Source: Acidovorax sp. (lineage in GTDB: Bacteria; Pseudomonadota; Gammaproteobacteria; Burkholderiales; Burkholderiaceae_C). Taken from it: a stretch of DNA of 64,000 nucleotides. Shown here piece after piece: positions 1 through 8,562 of this stretch. The notes beneath the pieces are model-generated. The model had not been told where the DNA came from and made no database searches. It was given only the letters and a program-made list of their open reading frames with translations. Every line of letters begins with the position of its first letter. Position 1 is the stretch's first letter. The position numbers and the translations under genes were made by a program. The stretch is from positions 1-64,000 of the forward strand of contig JADMJR010000214.1 of the NCBI GenBank assembly GCA_018780365.1, read 5' to 3'.

Positions 1-367
1 TCGAGAATTCGCGGTTGCCCTCGGTGAACCAGGGCGAGTTGTAGTACTGCTCCTGGAACACCACTTCGGCATACTGGTCCAGCCGGTGCCGCAACAGGTT
101 GCCCCAGGCGCGCCGCACGCGGGCGCGGTAGGGCATGCCAGGCGCGATGCCCTCCATGATGCGGGCGGCCGTGACCGTCTTGGCATCTTGGTAGAGCTGG
201 CTGATGAGTTCATCCTTGGACGGGTAATACACATACAGCGTGCTGGTGGCAATGCCCGCTGCGCGGGCAATGTCGGCCAGGGTCAGGCCGCTCAGGCCCG
301 TCTGGGCCACCAGCTCGAAGGTGGCCTGGGCAATGGCGCGCTGCTTTTCGTTGTCTTTGGGCTTCAT
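1..367 (-). CDS. TetR/AcrR family transcriptional regulator (3' part cut by window edge)
   Basis: The frame starts with ATG at 367 and stays open to position 1, giving 122 residues of the N-terminal part. The helix-turn-helix is clear: residues about 9-55 contain the run LTLADIARAAGIATSTLYVY followed by YPSKDELI, the classic TetR recognition helix. The ligand-binding domain begins after it and runs off the window, so the inducer cannot be guessed. A 14-bp palindrome lies 17 bp upstream of the start (384-397) and is a likely autoregulatory operator. The gene is divergent from pdxH. The target could be itself or a gene outside the window. Confidence 0.85.
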   Translation of the reverse strand, partial: MKPKDNEKQRAIAQATFELVAQTGLSGLTLADIARAAGIATSTLYVYYPSKDELISQLYQDAKTVTAARIMEGIAPGMPYRARVRRAWGNLLRHRLDQYAEVVFQEQYYNSPWFTEGNREFS

Positions 368-383
368 CGGGGGGCAATATAAG

Positions 384-397
384 CGAATAGTTATTCG
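384..397. promoter_or_regulatory. Palindromic candidate operator of the TetR gene
   Basis: CGAATAGTTATTCG has perfect 6-bp arms (CGAATA/TATTCG) around a 2-bp centre. It sits just upstream of the divergent TetR gene and about 118 bp upstream of pdxH. It is AT-rich against a very GC-rich background. Autoregulation by TetR is an inference. Confidence 0.5.
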
Positions 398-514
398 ACG
401 ACAACGGGGCCACCGAAGACCCCACGTTACCTAGATCCCGCCCGGCCGTCGCCCTCTTTAGAGCGTGCCCGCCGTGGCTGGCAACCGTCCTGCCCTCGCA
501 TGCACAATTGGCCC

Positions 515-1153
515 ATGACCACCTCCATCGCCGACCTTCGCAAGAGCTACGAGCGCGCCGAACTCAACGAAGACGCCTCGCACGCCGCCCCCCTGCAGCA
601 GTTTGACCAGTGGCTCCAAGAAGCCATCAGTGCCGAAGTGCCCGAGCCCAACGCCATGACCTTGGCCACCGTGGGCAGCGACCTGCGCCCCAGCACCCGC
701 ATCGTGCTGATCAAGGGGTATGACGAACGCGGCATCGTCTGGTTCACCAACTACGACAGCCGCAAGGGCCGCCAGATCGCGGGCAACCCCTGTGCAGCCC
801 TGCAGTTCCACTGGGTGGAGCTGGAACGTGTGGTGCGCATCGAAGGCGTGGTGGAAAAGGTCAGCGATGAAGAGAGCGACGAGTACTTTGCCAGCCGCCC
901 GCTGGACTCCCGCATCGGCGCCTGGGCCAGCCCGCAAAGCCAGGTGATCTCCGGGCGGGGCGTGCTGGTGGCCAACGCGGCCAAATACGGCGCGCAGTTT
1001 TTGCTGAAACCGCCCCGCCCGCCGCACTGGGGTGGGTATCGCCTGAAGCCTGACCAGTGGGAGTTTTGGCAGGGGCGCAAGAGCCGCCTGCATGACCGGT
1101 TGCGCTACAGGCTGGATGGCGGAGAGTGGGTGCGGGAGCGGCTGGCGCCGTGA
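515..1153 (+). CDS. pdxH: Pyridoxamine 5'-phosphate oxidase PdxH
   Basis: Cytosolic FMN enzyme that oxidises pyridoxine or pyridoxamine 5'-phosphate to pyridoxal 5'-phosphate, in vitamin B6 synthesis and salvage. The 212-residue product starts with the family-typical [17 protein letters not shown], has the FMN-binding stretch [24 protein letters not shown] around residues 62-85, the conserved [14 protein letters not shown] near 133-146, and ends in the characteristic C-terminal RLHDRLRYR and ERLAP. Length matches the E. coli enzyme closely. ATG 515 was preferred over the in-frame ATG at 500 because homologs begin at this point. Followed by a toxin-antitoxin pair. Confidence 0.95.
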   Translation: MTTSIADLRKSYERAELNEDASHAAPLQQFDQWLQEAISAEVPEPNAMTLATVGSDLRPSTRIVLIKGYDERGIVWFTNYDSRKGRQIAGNPCAALQFHWVELERVVRIEGVVEKVSDEESDEYFASRPLDSRIGAWASPQSQVISGRGVLVANAAKYGAQFLLKPPRPPHWGGYRLKPDQWEFWQGRKSRLHDRLRYRLDGGEWVRERLAP

Positions 1154-1214
1154 TTCGCAGGTAGCGCACAAGGCGTTTCTTGCCAATTTTTGCCAAACCT
1201 GCCATCCTGCCGCC

Positions 1215-1472
1215 ATGAGCACCATGAATATCTCTTTGCCTGAGAGCCTCAAAGTCTTTGTGGACGAGCAGGTGAACGAGCGTGGCTACAGCACCAGCAG
1301 TGAATATGTGCGCGAACTGATTCGCAAGGACCAGGACCGACTGCAACTGCGCAGCTTGCTGCTGACGGGGGCCGCCTCTGTGCCTGCAGAGCCTGTCAGC
1401 CTCGCTTACTTTGAGGGGCTGCGAAAGCGTGTGCAGCAAGCCAAGACTGCAGGCTCACTCGCCAGGCCGTGA
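1215..1472 (+). CDS. parD: ParD-family antitoxin (ribbon-helix-helix)
   Basis: Predicted antitoxin of a type II toxin-antitoxin pair: a DNA-binding dimer that neutralises the toxin encoded next and represses the operon. The 85-residue product opens with MSTMNISLPESLKVFVDEQV, a beta strand plus helix typical of ParD/CopG ribbon-helix-helix proteins, and contains the ParD signature YSTSSEYVRELIR at about residues 28-40. The C-terminal half is the toxin-wrapping segment. It shares a 4-base GTGA overlap with the toxin gene, so the pair is translationally coupled. ATG 1224 (MNIS) is an alternative start. No promoter could be picked out in the short gap after pdxH. Confidence 0.85.
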   Translation: MSTMNISLPESLKVFVDEQVNERGYSTSSEYVRELIRKDQDRLQLRSLLLTGAASVPAEPVSLAYFEGLRKRVQQAKTAGSLARP

Positions 1473-1789
1473 AAACCAAGCCCGTTGTTCCACGCACGTC
1501 GGCGCTGCAGGATGTGGAGGATGCGTTGTCCCACTACCTCGACGAAGGCGCCGAGCAGGCGGCGCTGGGCTTCATTGACGCGCTGGAGCAGGCCTACAGC
1601 CACATTGGCAGCCACCCTGCCACCGGCTCGCCCCGCTACGCCCATGAACTGAACCTGCCGGGGCTGCGATTCTGGCCGCTCACACGGTATCCGCACCTGG
1701 TGTTCTATGTAGAACAGGCCGACCACATCGATATTTGGCGCGTGCTGCACGGAAAGCGCGATATCCCTGCCTGGATGTCCGAACCCTGA
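1469..1789 (+). CDS. parE: ParE-family toxin (RelE/ParE superfamily)
   Basis: Toxin partner of the upstream ParD-like protein. The product has 106 residues, normal for the family, with the helical hairpin DVEDALSHYLDEGAEQAALGFIDALEQAYSHI split over residues 15-46, then the strands G-LRFWPLTRYPHLVFYVE and the terminal IWRVLHGKRDIPAWM typical of ParE. Family members act on DNA gyrase or, less often, ribosomes; which target applies here cannot be read from the sequence. It starts at GTG 1469 inside the antitoxin stop (GTGA), so expression depends on translation of the antitoxin. Confidence 0.85.
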   Translation: MKTKPVVPRTSALQDVEDALSHYLDEGAEQAALGFIDALEQAYSHIGSHPATGSPRYAHELNLPGLRFWPLTRYPHLVFYVEQADHIDIWRVLHGKRDIPAWMSEP

Positions 1790-1811
1790 GTGCTGATCCC
1801 CTGGGGCCGCG

Positions 1812-2822
1812 TTACCCCACCACCCACCGCGTCACCACCACAATCACCACCGGCATCGTCACCAGCCCCAGCGCGGTAGACACGGCCACGCTGGCCGTCA
1901 CCTCTTCTTCTGCCACGCGGTAGCGCTGCGAGAACAGGAATACATTGGCCCCCACGGGCAGCGATGCCGCCACGATCATCACCGCCAGTGGCAGGCCCGA
2001 CAGGCCCAGCGCCCAGCCCAGGGCGGCCAGCACGACGGGGTGCACCACACATTTGACGAGCGCAATGCGCAGCGCCGCCTTGAACTGGTGGCCGACCTTG
2101 GTGAACGCCAGCGTCACGCCCACCAGCAGCAGCGCAATCGGCCCCAGGGCCTGGCCCAGCAGCAGCAGGGGTTTGTCCACCACCTGGGGCACCACCAGGC
2201 CGGTTTGCGCAAACAGCAGGCCCGCAATGATGGGCAGCGGCACCGGGTGCACGATGCCGTTGCGCACGGCCTGCAGCACGGTGCGCCACATGGGCTGCTG
2301 CGCGGAGCCCTCCCGGCCTGCATGCTCGCGCGCGGCGGCCAGTTCAAACACCACGGTGGCGGCGGTCAGCAGGATGAGCGAGTGCACCGAGATCAGCGTG
2401 AACAGCGTGACCAGCCCCGCATCGCCAAACACCAGGCCCACCAGCGGCACGCCGATCATCAGCGTGTTGCTGAAGGTGTTGGCCAGCGCCCGCGCCGCGC
2501 CCAGGCTGGTAAAGCCCAGCACCGCCAGCGTGGCCGTGTACACCACGCCAAACGCCACAAAGTAGATACCCACGGGGCCGAAGTTGAGGTCTTCGATGTG
2601 CACCGTGCTCATGGTGCGAAACAGCAGCGCGGGCGTGAGCACCATGAACACCAGGTTGGCCAGGTCCTTCACGGCTGCAGCCCGAATCCAGCCGCGCCGC
2701 CCCACATAAAAGCCGATGGCTATGAACAGGATGACGGGGATCAGCGAGGTGAAAACGGGCGAGTTCAAGGTGGTAGCCGGCGCGCGAACGCGGCAAGAAG
2801 GGGCAAGCGGGAGGGGGCACAT
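1812..2822 (-). CDS. AEC (auxin efflux carrier) family transporter
   Basis: Inner membrane protein with about ten hydrophobic segments arranged as two half-domains. The N-terminal LIPVILFIAIGFYVGRRGW, the central TFSNTLMIGVPLVGLVFGD and the C-terminal ASLPVGANVFLFSQRY are AEC signatures; the SLPVGANVFLF motif is particularly typical. Bacterial members export or import small organic acids such as malate; the substrate here is unknown. ATG 2822 gives 336 residues, but the first 18 are not family-like. A TTG at 2768 would give a start (LNSPVFTSLIPVI) that aligns better. It converges on the ParDE genes and has the first copy of the dispersed repeat upstream. Confidence 0.85.
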   Translation of the reverse strand: MCPLPLAPSCRVRAPATTLNSPVFTSLIPVILFIAIGFYVGRRGWIRAAAVKDLANLVFMVLTPALLFRTMSTVHIEDLNFGPVGIYFVAFGVVYTATLAVLGFTSLGAARALANTFSNTLMIGVPLVGLVFGDAGLVTLFTLISVHSLILLTAATVVFELAAAREHAGREGSAQQPMWRTVLQAVRNGIVHPVPLPIIAGLLFAQTGLVVPQVVDKPLLLLGQALGPIALLLVGVTLAFTKVGHQFKAALRIALVKCVVHPVVLAALGWALGLSGLPLAVMIVAASLPVGANVFLFSQRYRVAEEEVTASVAVSTALGLVTMPVVIVVVTRWVVG

Positions 2823-2880
2823 AGCCGGCAGCAGGGCCCTATTGTGGCCTGGGCGGCCACCGCACGCGCATCTCTATACT

Positions 2881-2935
2881 ATGAATTCAATAGCTGTTAG
2901 CGCTTAACCAGAAGGCGCAAGAGGCCATTTTGATG
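2881..2935 (-). repeat. Dispersed intergenic repeat, copy 1
   Basis: Read on the minus strand it begins CAAAATGGCCTCTTGCGCC and ends AGCGCTAACAGCTATTGAA. The same frame of conserved blocks (AAAATGGC, then GCGC, an inner hairpin arm, AGC, then AGCTAT followed by A-rich sequence) recurs in eight other places in the window. This copy lies between two genes. Function unknown. Confidence 0.75.
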
Positions 2936-2983
2936 CGGAAATTCCCGGCGCCAGCGACGGCCCGCGATCCCTGGCTCGACGCT

Positions 2984-4606
2984 TTATTGAAACACGCACA
3001 CGCCCAATGACTGACTTTTGGCCCGGTACATGGCGGTGTCTGCAGCGCGCAGGTAGTCGTCGACCGTCGCCAGCCTGGATGCGCTGCTGGCCAATCCGAT
3101 ACTCGCACCACTGATCACGGTGTGCCTGCCAATCACGTAAGGCACTTTTAGGGCGGCGGCAATCTGCCCTGCACGGTGGGTGGCTTCAGCGGGATCAATG
3201 GACTCCAGCAGCACATTGAACTCGTCGCCACCCATGCGGGCGACCAGGTCCACCGCCCGCACGCAGGATTCGAGCCGCCGCGCCACCTGCTGCAACAGCT
3301 GGTCGCCCACGTGGTGCCCGTAGCTGTCATTGACGGCCTTGAACCCGTTGAGATCCAGCAGCAGCACCGAGAACATCGTGGCTCCATCGCGCGCCGGCAC
3401 GCCATCACCGTTCACCACCTCGTTTTGCTGCAGCGCGATGAGTTGCGCGAGGCGATCGCGGAACAACGGCCGACCCGGCAAATTGGTCAGTGCATCGTAG
3501 GAACTGCCCCGCTCGGCCAGATCGCTCAACGATCCTGCCATGCGCACGGGCACCCCCTCTTCGAACTCGGCGAGCCCGCGCCAATTGACCCACACCAGCC
3601 TATCAGCCCCGTGGAACGCGCGGAAGTCCACCGAAAAGTTCGGGCTGCTTCCCGACAGGTGCCTGCGGTAGGCCTCCTGCACGCGCCCGCGATCCTCGGG
3701 ATCGATGAGTTGCTCCAAAAAGCGCCAGCCTCCGTCATGCACATGATCGCGGCGACCCAGCCCGACGATCTGGAGAAAGCGCCCCGACACATGCAGGGCG
3801 TCGGTTCGCAAGTCCCAGTCCCAGATGCCGTCATTGGACCCGCGTGTTGCCAGCGAATAGCGGTTTTCGGAGCGCAACAACTCGAGTTCGGTGTCCTTCT
3901 GCTGGGTCACGTCGATCATCAGGCCGATCATGCGGTTCGGCCGCCCCGGCTCGACCACGGCGCGGCACAGATCACGCACCCACACGACCTTGCCGGACTT
4001 GGCAATCAGCCTGTAACTCATCTCGTAGGCATGGCTCTGCGTGGCGTTGTAGGCGGCATCGTCAATCAGCAGGGCCTGCGCCAGATCATCGGGGTGCACA
4101 TGCGCGCGCCAGAAGCCCGGGTCAGACCGCCACTCCTCGACGGAGTAGCCGAACAAGCGTTCGACCTGCGGGCTCAGAAAGGTATTGCCCACCCCGATTT
4201 CAGCCTCCCACACCACGCCATCAATGGTTTCCAGCAAGCGCAGAAAGCGCTGGCGAATTTCCACCAGCACCTGTTCGGTGACCTCGGTGATCTCGATCAG
4301 GACACCCTGGCGGCTGATCACCCGCTCCGCCGCATCCGTCTCCGGGTGGAGCTGCAGACGCACCCAGCGATAGTCCGCGTCGGCAAAGCGCAAGCGGAAC
4401 ACCGGCATGCCCGAGCGCATGGTGCCGATGTCGTCGGGATGCACGAATTCCAGCAAAGACCGGCCAAGCGCCGCCGCCACCGAGTGGCCGGTGAGCTTGT
4501 GCCACGCTGGATTCAGATAAGTGATCTCCCACAGCGCATCGGTTTGCACCACCGCCTCGGGTAACAGTTGCAGCAGTTTTGCGGACGGCGTGGGAGTGGT
4601 GGGCAT
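2984..4606 (-). CDS. PAS-domain diguanylate cyclase
   Basis: Predicted to make cyclic di-GMP from two GTP. The 540-residue protein has three PAS-like modules (about residues 10-120, 125-245 and 250-370; visible as WHKLTGHSVAAALGRSLLEF, LFGYSVEEW and the NDGIWDWDL block) and a C-terminal GGDEF domain. The catalytic motif is intact as RMGGDEF near residue 460, and the inhibitory site RxxD is present as RAVD five residues upstream, so product inhibition is expected. No membrane segments are seen. ATG 4606 was chosen; an upstream ATG at 4723 adds 39 residues that do not resemble a PAS protein. No EAL partner is adjacent. Confidence 0.88.
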   Translation of the reverse strand: MPTTPTPSAKLLQLLPEAVVQTDALWEITYLNPAWHKLTGHSVAAALGRSLLEFVHPDDIGTMRSGMPVFRLRFADADYRWVRLQLHPETDAAERVISRQGVLIEITEVTEQVLVEIRQRFLRLLETIDGVVWEAEIGVGNTFLSPQVERLFGYSVEEWRSDPGFWRAHVHPDDLAQALLIDDAAYNATQSHAYEMSYRLIAKSGKVVWVRDLCRAVVEPGRPNRMIGLMIDVTQQKDTELELLRSENRYSLATRGSNDGIWDWDLRTDALHVSGRFLQIVGLGRRDHVHDGGWRFLEQLIDPEDRGRVQEAYRRHLSGSSPNFSVDFRAFHGADRLVWVNWRGLAEFEEGVPVRMAGSLSDLAERGSSYDALTNLPGRPLFRDRLAQLIALQQNEVVNGDGVPARDGATMFSVLLLDLNGFKAVNDSYGHHVGDQLLQQVARRLESCVRAVDLVARMGGDEFNVLLESIDPAEATHRAGQIAAALKVPYVIGRHTVISGASIGLASSASRLATVDDYLRAADTAMYRAKSQSLGVCVFQ

Positions 4607-4918
4607 GCAGGGAGGGCTATCGCAAAACGGGGCAGATACATACAGGGCAGCGCTGAACAAGTCCTTCGCGCGTCGCGCAACCCGGCTTGGGGCGGCCTGC
4701 TGCGGTGCCAATCCCATTCCCAAATCGGTCGCGCCATCACGGAGACTTAGGCAGCGTCGCCTTAACGGTCCGGAAAATCAACCAAGTAAAACCTAGTATG
4801 GCACGCATCCAAGCCATCCTTGGTTTGGGTGGTTTGGGTGGTTTGGGGCAGTGAGGTGCGCGAGCCCGCAACGCCCTCCCCCGCCGCTGGCTCGCTCACA
4901 TCACAACGGCAGTACCCG
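4607..4918. other. Intergenic stretch between cyclase and TonB receptor
   Basis: This 312-bp stretch holds the cyclase leader and the downstream flank of the receptor gene. The only structure I see is the G-rich tandem repeat at 4822-4848. No convincing gene lies on either strand. Confidence 0.6.
4822..4848 (+). repeat. 9-bp G-rich tandem repeat
   Basis: Three copies of GGTTTGGGT (the last ends GGTTTGGGG). The + strand therefore carries alternating GG and GGG runs with 1-3 base loops, enough for a two-tetrad G-quadruplex. It lies upstream of the cyclase gene and just past the end of the receptor gene. Confidence 0.7.
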
Positions 4919-7042
4919 TCAGAACGCCACCTTCACCCCCACCGTCACATTCCGCCCCATCAACGGCGCGGCGTTTTTGATGAAGGAGGTGTGCGCATAC
5001 GCCAGGCGGTCCGTCAGGTTGGTGCCTTTCAGGTACACCTGCCAGGGCGTGCCGCTGCTGAACTGGCCGTTGTAGGCCAGGCCCACATTCAGCATGCCGT
5101 AGCCGGGGGTTGCAGTTTCGAAGGCGGCGATGCGGTTCTGGCGGGCTACCTGCACCCATTCCACCTGGCCTTCCCAGGCGTTCCAGTTCGCATCGAGACG
5201 CAGGCCGGCGCGGGTGGCCGGGATGCGCGGCAGGTTGCCTGCGCCGTCAATCTTGGCTCGCACGGTGTCGCCGAACAGGGTGACGCCCAGGTGGCGCGTG
5301 AGGCGCTGGCGCACCTGGCCTTCGATGCCGGTGAAGGTGGCGTCGGCCTGGCTGTATTGCAGCAGCTGCAGGCCGTCCTGCGCATCGAGCGTGCGGCCGT
5401 AGATGTAGTTGTTGATGCGGTTGCGGAACACGCTCACGCCAAAGGTGGTGTCGCCCGCCGTCTTTTTCAGGCTGAGGTCGAAGTTCTGCGAGGTTTCGGA
5501 GCGCAGGTTGGCGTTGCCGCGCTCGTACGTGCTGGTGGCCATGTGCAGGCCCTGGGCGCACAGCTCTTCGGCCGAGGGGGCGCGGCTGGCGCGGGTGAAG
5601 GATGTGCCGACCTGGTAGCCGGGCGTGAACTTCCAGACCGCGCCCAGCGATGCGGAGGTGCCGTTGTGGCTGCGCTCAATGCCGCTGGTTTCAGCGCGGG
5701 CCGTCTGGCGGTCGTGGCGCAGGGCGGCTTCAAAGCGCCAGTCGCCCAGGCGGTATTCCTCCAGCGCGAAGAAGCCCAGCTTGCGGGTGATGGTGGGCTC
5801 GACATACGCTTCTTCGCCGTCGGCACTGAACTTGCGCTGCGAGGTTTGCAGGCCGACAACCCCCTTGAAGCCACCGATGGGCTCGTGCTGCAACTCGATG
5901 CGGGTGTCGTAGGCCTTGTTCTTGAAGGTGGTGGCGATGGTGCCGCCCTCCACTTCGTCGTGCACGTAGTCCGTCACCCCCGCGCGCAGGCGCAGGGCCG
6001 AGAAGCCGGTGAAGGGGTTGCGCAGCTCGCCCCGGATGTCGAAGCGTTCGCTGCGCAGGTCCACCACCGGGACGTCGCCATGTTCGGCGCCATGGTCATG
6101 GTCGTGGCCGTCTTCTCCTTCGCCTTCGTGGGCGCCGCAGTGCAGATGGTTGCCATGGGTGTGGCAGCCTTCAAAGCTGTGGTTGTGGCCCGGCAGGCCA
6201 TATTTGGCGGCCTGCCGGGTGTAGGCCGCGCCCAGGTACCCACGGTCGCCCACCCACGACAGGCCCACGCTGCCGGTGTGGGTGCGGTTGAAGCTGCCCA
6301 GCACCTTGCGCGTGGCTTCGCCCTCGGGCGCCCAGCCTTTGCCGACGCGGTAGTCACCGGCGTCGCGCGCCACGCCTTCCACGTGCACGGCCAGGTTGCC
6401 GGTGCCGCCGGTGAGCGAGAAGGCCCCTGCCCCTTCGCGCGCGCCGGTGTTGGCACGCAGTTCGGCGCTGCCCTCCAGCCCCTTGGCCGGGACGGCGGTG
6501 GGCACTTTGCCGTCGAGCACGTTGACCACGCCGCCCACGGCGCCGTTGCCATAGATCAGTGCCGAGGGGCCGCGCAGCACTTCGATCTGGGTGGCGAGCA
6601 TGGGCTCGGACACCACGGCGTGGTCGGGGCTGATGGTGGAGGCGTCGTGCAGCTCGGCGCCGTCAGACAGCACCTTGACGCGTGGGCCGTCCATGCCGCG
6701 AATGATGGGGCGGCTGGCTCCGGCGCCAAAGTGGCTGCTGGTGATGCCGGGCTCGCTGTTGAGCGTCTCGCCCAGCGTGGCCTCGCGGCGGCGCACGAGT
6801 TCGTCGCCCTCCAGCACGGTGGCGGGGGTGGTCATGTCATTGGCACCCAGTTGCAGACCGCTGGCGGAGACGGTGACGGACGGCAGGCTGGGTGCGTCGG
6901 ATGGCGCATGGGCCCCGGGCGTGGTCTGCGCTTGGGCAATGCCTGCGCCCGAGAGTGCCAGCATGGCGGCCAGGGCCACGGGGTGCAGGGCGGGACGGCT
7001 GCTGCGGGCGGCAAAACGGAGGGCAAGGGTGGTGTGGGTCAT
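4919..7042 (-). CDS. TonB-dependent receptor, ZnuD-like (zinc uptake)
   Basis: Outer membrane beta-barrel receptor of 707 residues from ATG 7042. A signal peptide ends around AGIAQAQ. The plug follows with IIRGMDGPRVKVLSDG, IEVLRGPSALIYGNGAVGGV and VNVLDG; the barrel ends in VTVGVKVAF with terminal Phe. An extracellular loop at about residues 285-325 is packed with His, Cys and acidic residues (HNHSFEGCHTHGNHLHCGAH, then further HDHDH runs), the hallmark of ZnuD-type zinc receptors. It sits downstream of a Fur/Zur-led operon on the same strand, which fits zinc import. A 206-bp leader plus a dispersed repeat separates it from that operon, so it may have its own promoter. Nickel or heme transport is less likely. 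Confidence 0.87.
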   Translation of the reverse strand: MTHTTLALRFAARSSRPALHPVALAAMLALSGAGIAQAQTTPGAHAPSDAPSLPSVTVSASGLQLGANDMTTPATVLEGDELVRRREATLGETLNSEPGITSSHFGAGASRPIIRGMDGPRVKVLSDGAELHDASTISPDHAVVSEPMLATQIEVLRGPSALIYGNGAVGGVVNVLDGKVPTAVPAKGLEGSAELRANTGAREGAGAFSLTGGTGNLAVHVEGVARDAGDYRVGKGWAPEGEATRKVLGSFNRTHTGSVGLSWVGDRGYLGAAYTRQAAKYGLPGHNHSFEGCHTHGNHLHCGAHEGEGEDGHDHDHGAEHGDVPVVDLRSERFDIRGELRNPFTGFSALRLRAGVTDYVHDEVEGGTIATTFKNKAYDTRIELQHEPIGGFKGVVGLQTSQRKFSADGEEAYVEPTITRKLGFFALEEYRLGDWRFEAALRHDRQTARAETSGIERSHNGTSASLGAVWKFTPGYQVGTSFTRASRAPSAEELCAQGLHMATSTYERGNANLRSETSQNFDLSLKKTAGDTTFGVSVFRNRINNYIYGRTLDAQDGLQLLQYSQADATFTGIEGQVRQRLTRHLGVTLFGDTVRAKIDGAGNLPRIPATRAGLRLDANWNAWEGQVEWVQVARQNRIAAFETATPGYGMLNVGLAYNGQFSSGTPWQVYLKGTNLTDRLAYAHTSFIKNAAPLMGRNVTVGVKVAF

Positions 7043-7349
7043 GGTGGTGGTTGCAACAAGGCATGCGCGGCGTTGGCCCGGTTCGGCCAGACGCGCTCGC
7101 GCACGCGGCACCGCGCCACAGGGCACGGGGTTATGAATAAAAAATGCCTCTAGCGCCTGATAGGCAAGCGCTGATAGCTATGAAATCAGGAGTAATGGGC
7201 GGCACACAGCGGGTGCAGCCCTGTGCACCCCTGCCTCAGCGTGTGCGCAACGGCACAGCACAGGCGCCTGCACGGGCCCGGCCCACACTGCAGGGCAATG
7301 CGGCGGTTGTGCAGAACAGAAGGCGAAGGTTCAGGGATGCCGTGGCGCG
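7043..7349. other. Leader of the TonB receptor gene
   Basis: This 307-bp gap contains dispersed repeat copy 2 (7135-7192). An 8-bp palindrome GTTGCAAC at 7050-7057 resembles one half of the candidate Zur site upstream of the regulator gene. I see no gene here. Confidence 0.5.
7135..7192 (+). repeat. Dispersed intergenic repeat, copy 2
   Basis: Reads GAATAAAAAATGCCTCTAGC, then an inner AGGCAAGCGCTGATAGCTAT and ends in GAAATC. Same family as the copies at 2881, 10103, 26303, 31091, 36668, 42865, 44823 and 60680. It lies between the TonB receptor gene and the upstream membrane-protein gene. Confidence 0.75.
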
Positions 7350-7844
7350 TCAGGCCGCTGGCGGGCCGCGCGCCTGGAACAGCGCAACATGTGAAGCCCC
7401 ACGGCGCCCCGCCAGGGGCGTGGGCGCTGCCTGTGGTGGCACGGCTTCGGGCAGCACCAGGGGGGTGCTGTGCAAGGCATCGCCCAGCGCCAGCTGGTCG
7501 AGCAACAGGCAATCCACCGGGGCATGGTGGGCCAAAAACAGCGGGGAGGCCTCCCCCACCGCTTCGGCCGATGCCGGGAGTGATGGCGATGGCAGCCCCA
7601 AGGCCTGCTGCCCGGCATGCACCCGGTCCAGCGCGCCGCCGTGGGCCACCTGGTGCAGCCGCCCCAGCGTGGGCACCACCACCAGGGCCAGCAGCAGCCA
7701 GACCAGGGCCATGCGCTGCGCCACCCGCGCCTGCAGGCTGCGTGCCGCCCCGCGCCAGGGCGCGCCCTGCCCTGCGCTGCGCAAGGCGTCAGGCAGCGTG
7801 GGCCAGAGCGGGTGGGAGGGGCGGGTCACGAACAATGAAACCAA
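7350..7844 (-). CDS. Small membrane-anchored protein of the zinc block (DUF2946-like)
   Basis: 164 residues with one strong hydrophobic segment at about residues 45-62 (MALVWLLLALVVVPTLGRLH), followed by a stretch with HQVAHG, HHAPVDCLLLDQLALGDALH and a C-terminal ARGPPAA. The His spread, the DC-LLD motif and the ARGPP ending recall DUF2946 proteins, which are found beside metal transport genes. That assignment is tentative. It lies 46 bp after the DUF3299 gene in the same direction and is probably co-transcribed. Function unknown. Confidence 0.6.
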   Translation of the reverse strand: MVSLFVTRPSHPLWPTLPDALRSAGQGAPWRGAARSLQARVAQRMALVWLLLALVVVPTLGRLHQVAHGGALDRVHAGQQALGLPSPSLPASAEAVGEASPLFLAHHAPVDCLLLDQLALGDALHSTPLVLPEAVPPQAAPTPLAGRRGASHVALFQARGPPAA

Positions 7845-7890
7845 CGAGACAACAAGAAAAAGAGGTGCAAGGTTTGCTGCCAGGCCGCGA

Positions 7891-8520
7891 TTATTTCACT
7901 GGCACCGCGTCCACCACGCGGTAGTACAGGCCATATTGGTCGTTGGTGAGTACGGTGAACTTGCCCTCTACCACCACGGGCTCCAGCGAGTAGCGCACGG
8001 GGGTTTTGGCCTTCACCTCGACCATGCTCTCCGGCCCGCCTGGCAGGCAGAACGAGCAGGTCAGCGGCACGGACGTGAGCAAGAAGTGTGTCTGCGTGGC
8101 CTTGGCGTCCAGCGGCATCATGAAGCCCTGGATGCGCTGCACGGTTTTGTCCATGCCCTTCTGGGCGTCGCTGAACACGGGCAGGATGCCGTCTTTGGTG
8201 GTTTTTTTGGTCAGGTCGGTCAGCACCGACCACGGGATCACGTCGTTGCGCTGGGGCAGCGGCGCGATGGGGCTGTTGGGGCTGTGGTAGCCAGCGCCCG
8301 AGCCCGATGGCACGGCAGTGCCCGTGCCCGCAGGCAGCGGCGACGAGAGCACCGGCGCTGCGGCCGCCCCCTCTTTGGCACGCTCAAAAGCGCCCGGTGC
8401 GGGTTTGGTGGCGATGCCATGCTGGGCCTGCGCGCCGCCAGCCAGTACCAGTGCGGCCGCCATGCCGGCAAAACGAAGCGTTCGGCCGTGGGCGGGGAGA
8501 GGGGTCAGGGCATGGGGCAT
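7891..8520 (-). CDS. DUF3299 exported protein of the zinc block
   Basis: 209 residues with an N-terminal signal peptide (hydrophobic core LRFAGMAAALVLAGGAQA, residues about 15-32), a Pro/Ala/Ser-rich linker and a C-terminal DUF3299 domain recognisable by GFMMPLDAKATQTHFLLTSV and the CSFCLPGGPES motif with two Cys. Family members are periplasmic and usually encoded beside a MacB-like ABC permease/ATPase pair, as here. The role is unknown; the conserved CxxC-like pair suggests metal handling, which is inference. Gap of 42 bp to the upstream small Cys/His gene. Confidence 0.82.
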   Translation of the reverse strand: MPHALTPLPAHGRTLRFAGMAAALVLAGGAQAQHGIATKPAPGAFERAKEGAAAAPVLSSPLPAGTGTAVPSGSGAGYHSPNSPIAPLPQRNDVIPWSVLTDLTKKTTKDGILPVFSDAQKGMDKTVQRIQGFMMPLDAKATQTHFLLTSVPLTCSFCLPGGPESMVEVKAKTPVRYSLEPVVVEGKFTVLTNDQYGLYYRVVDAVPVK

Positions 8521-8562
8521 GGCGGCAGTCTCGGTAAACGGGAGTCGATGGGGAACAGGCGC

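Noticed and set aside
4820-7153. Open frame of 777 codons on the plus strand opposite the TonB receptor
   Set aside because: Composition is Gly/Val/Ala-rich without motifs, whereas the receptor frame has signal peptide, plug and barrel motifs.
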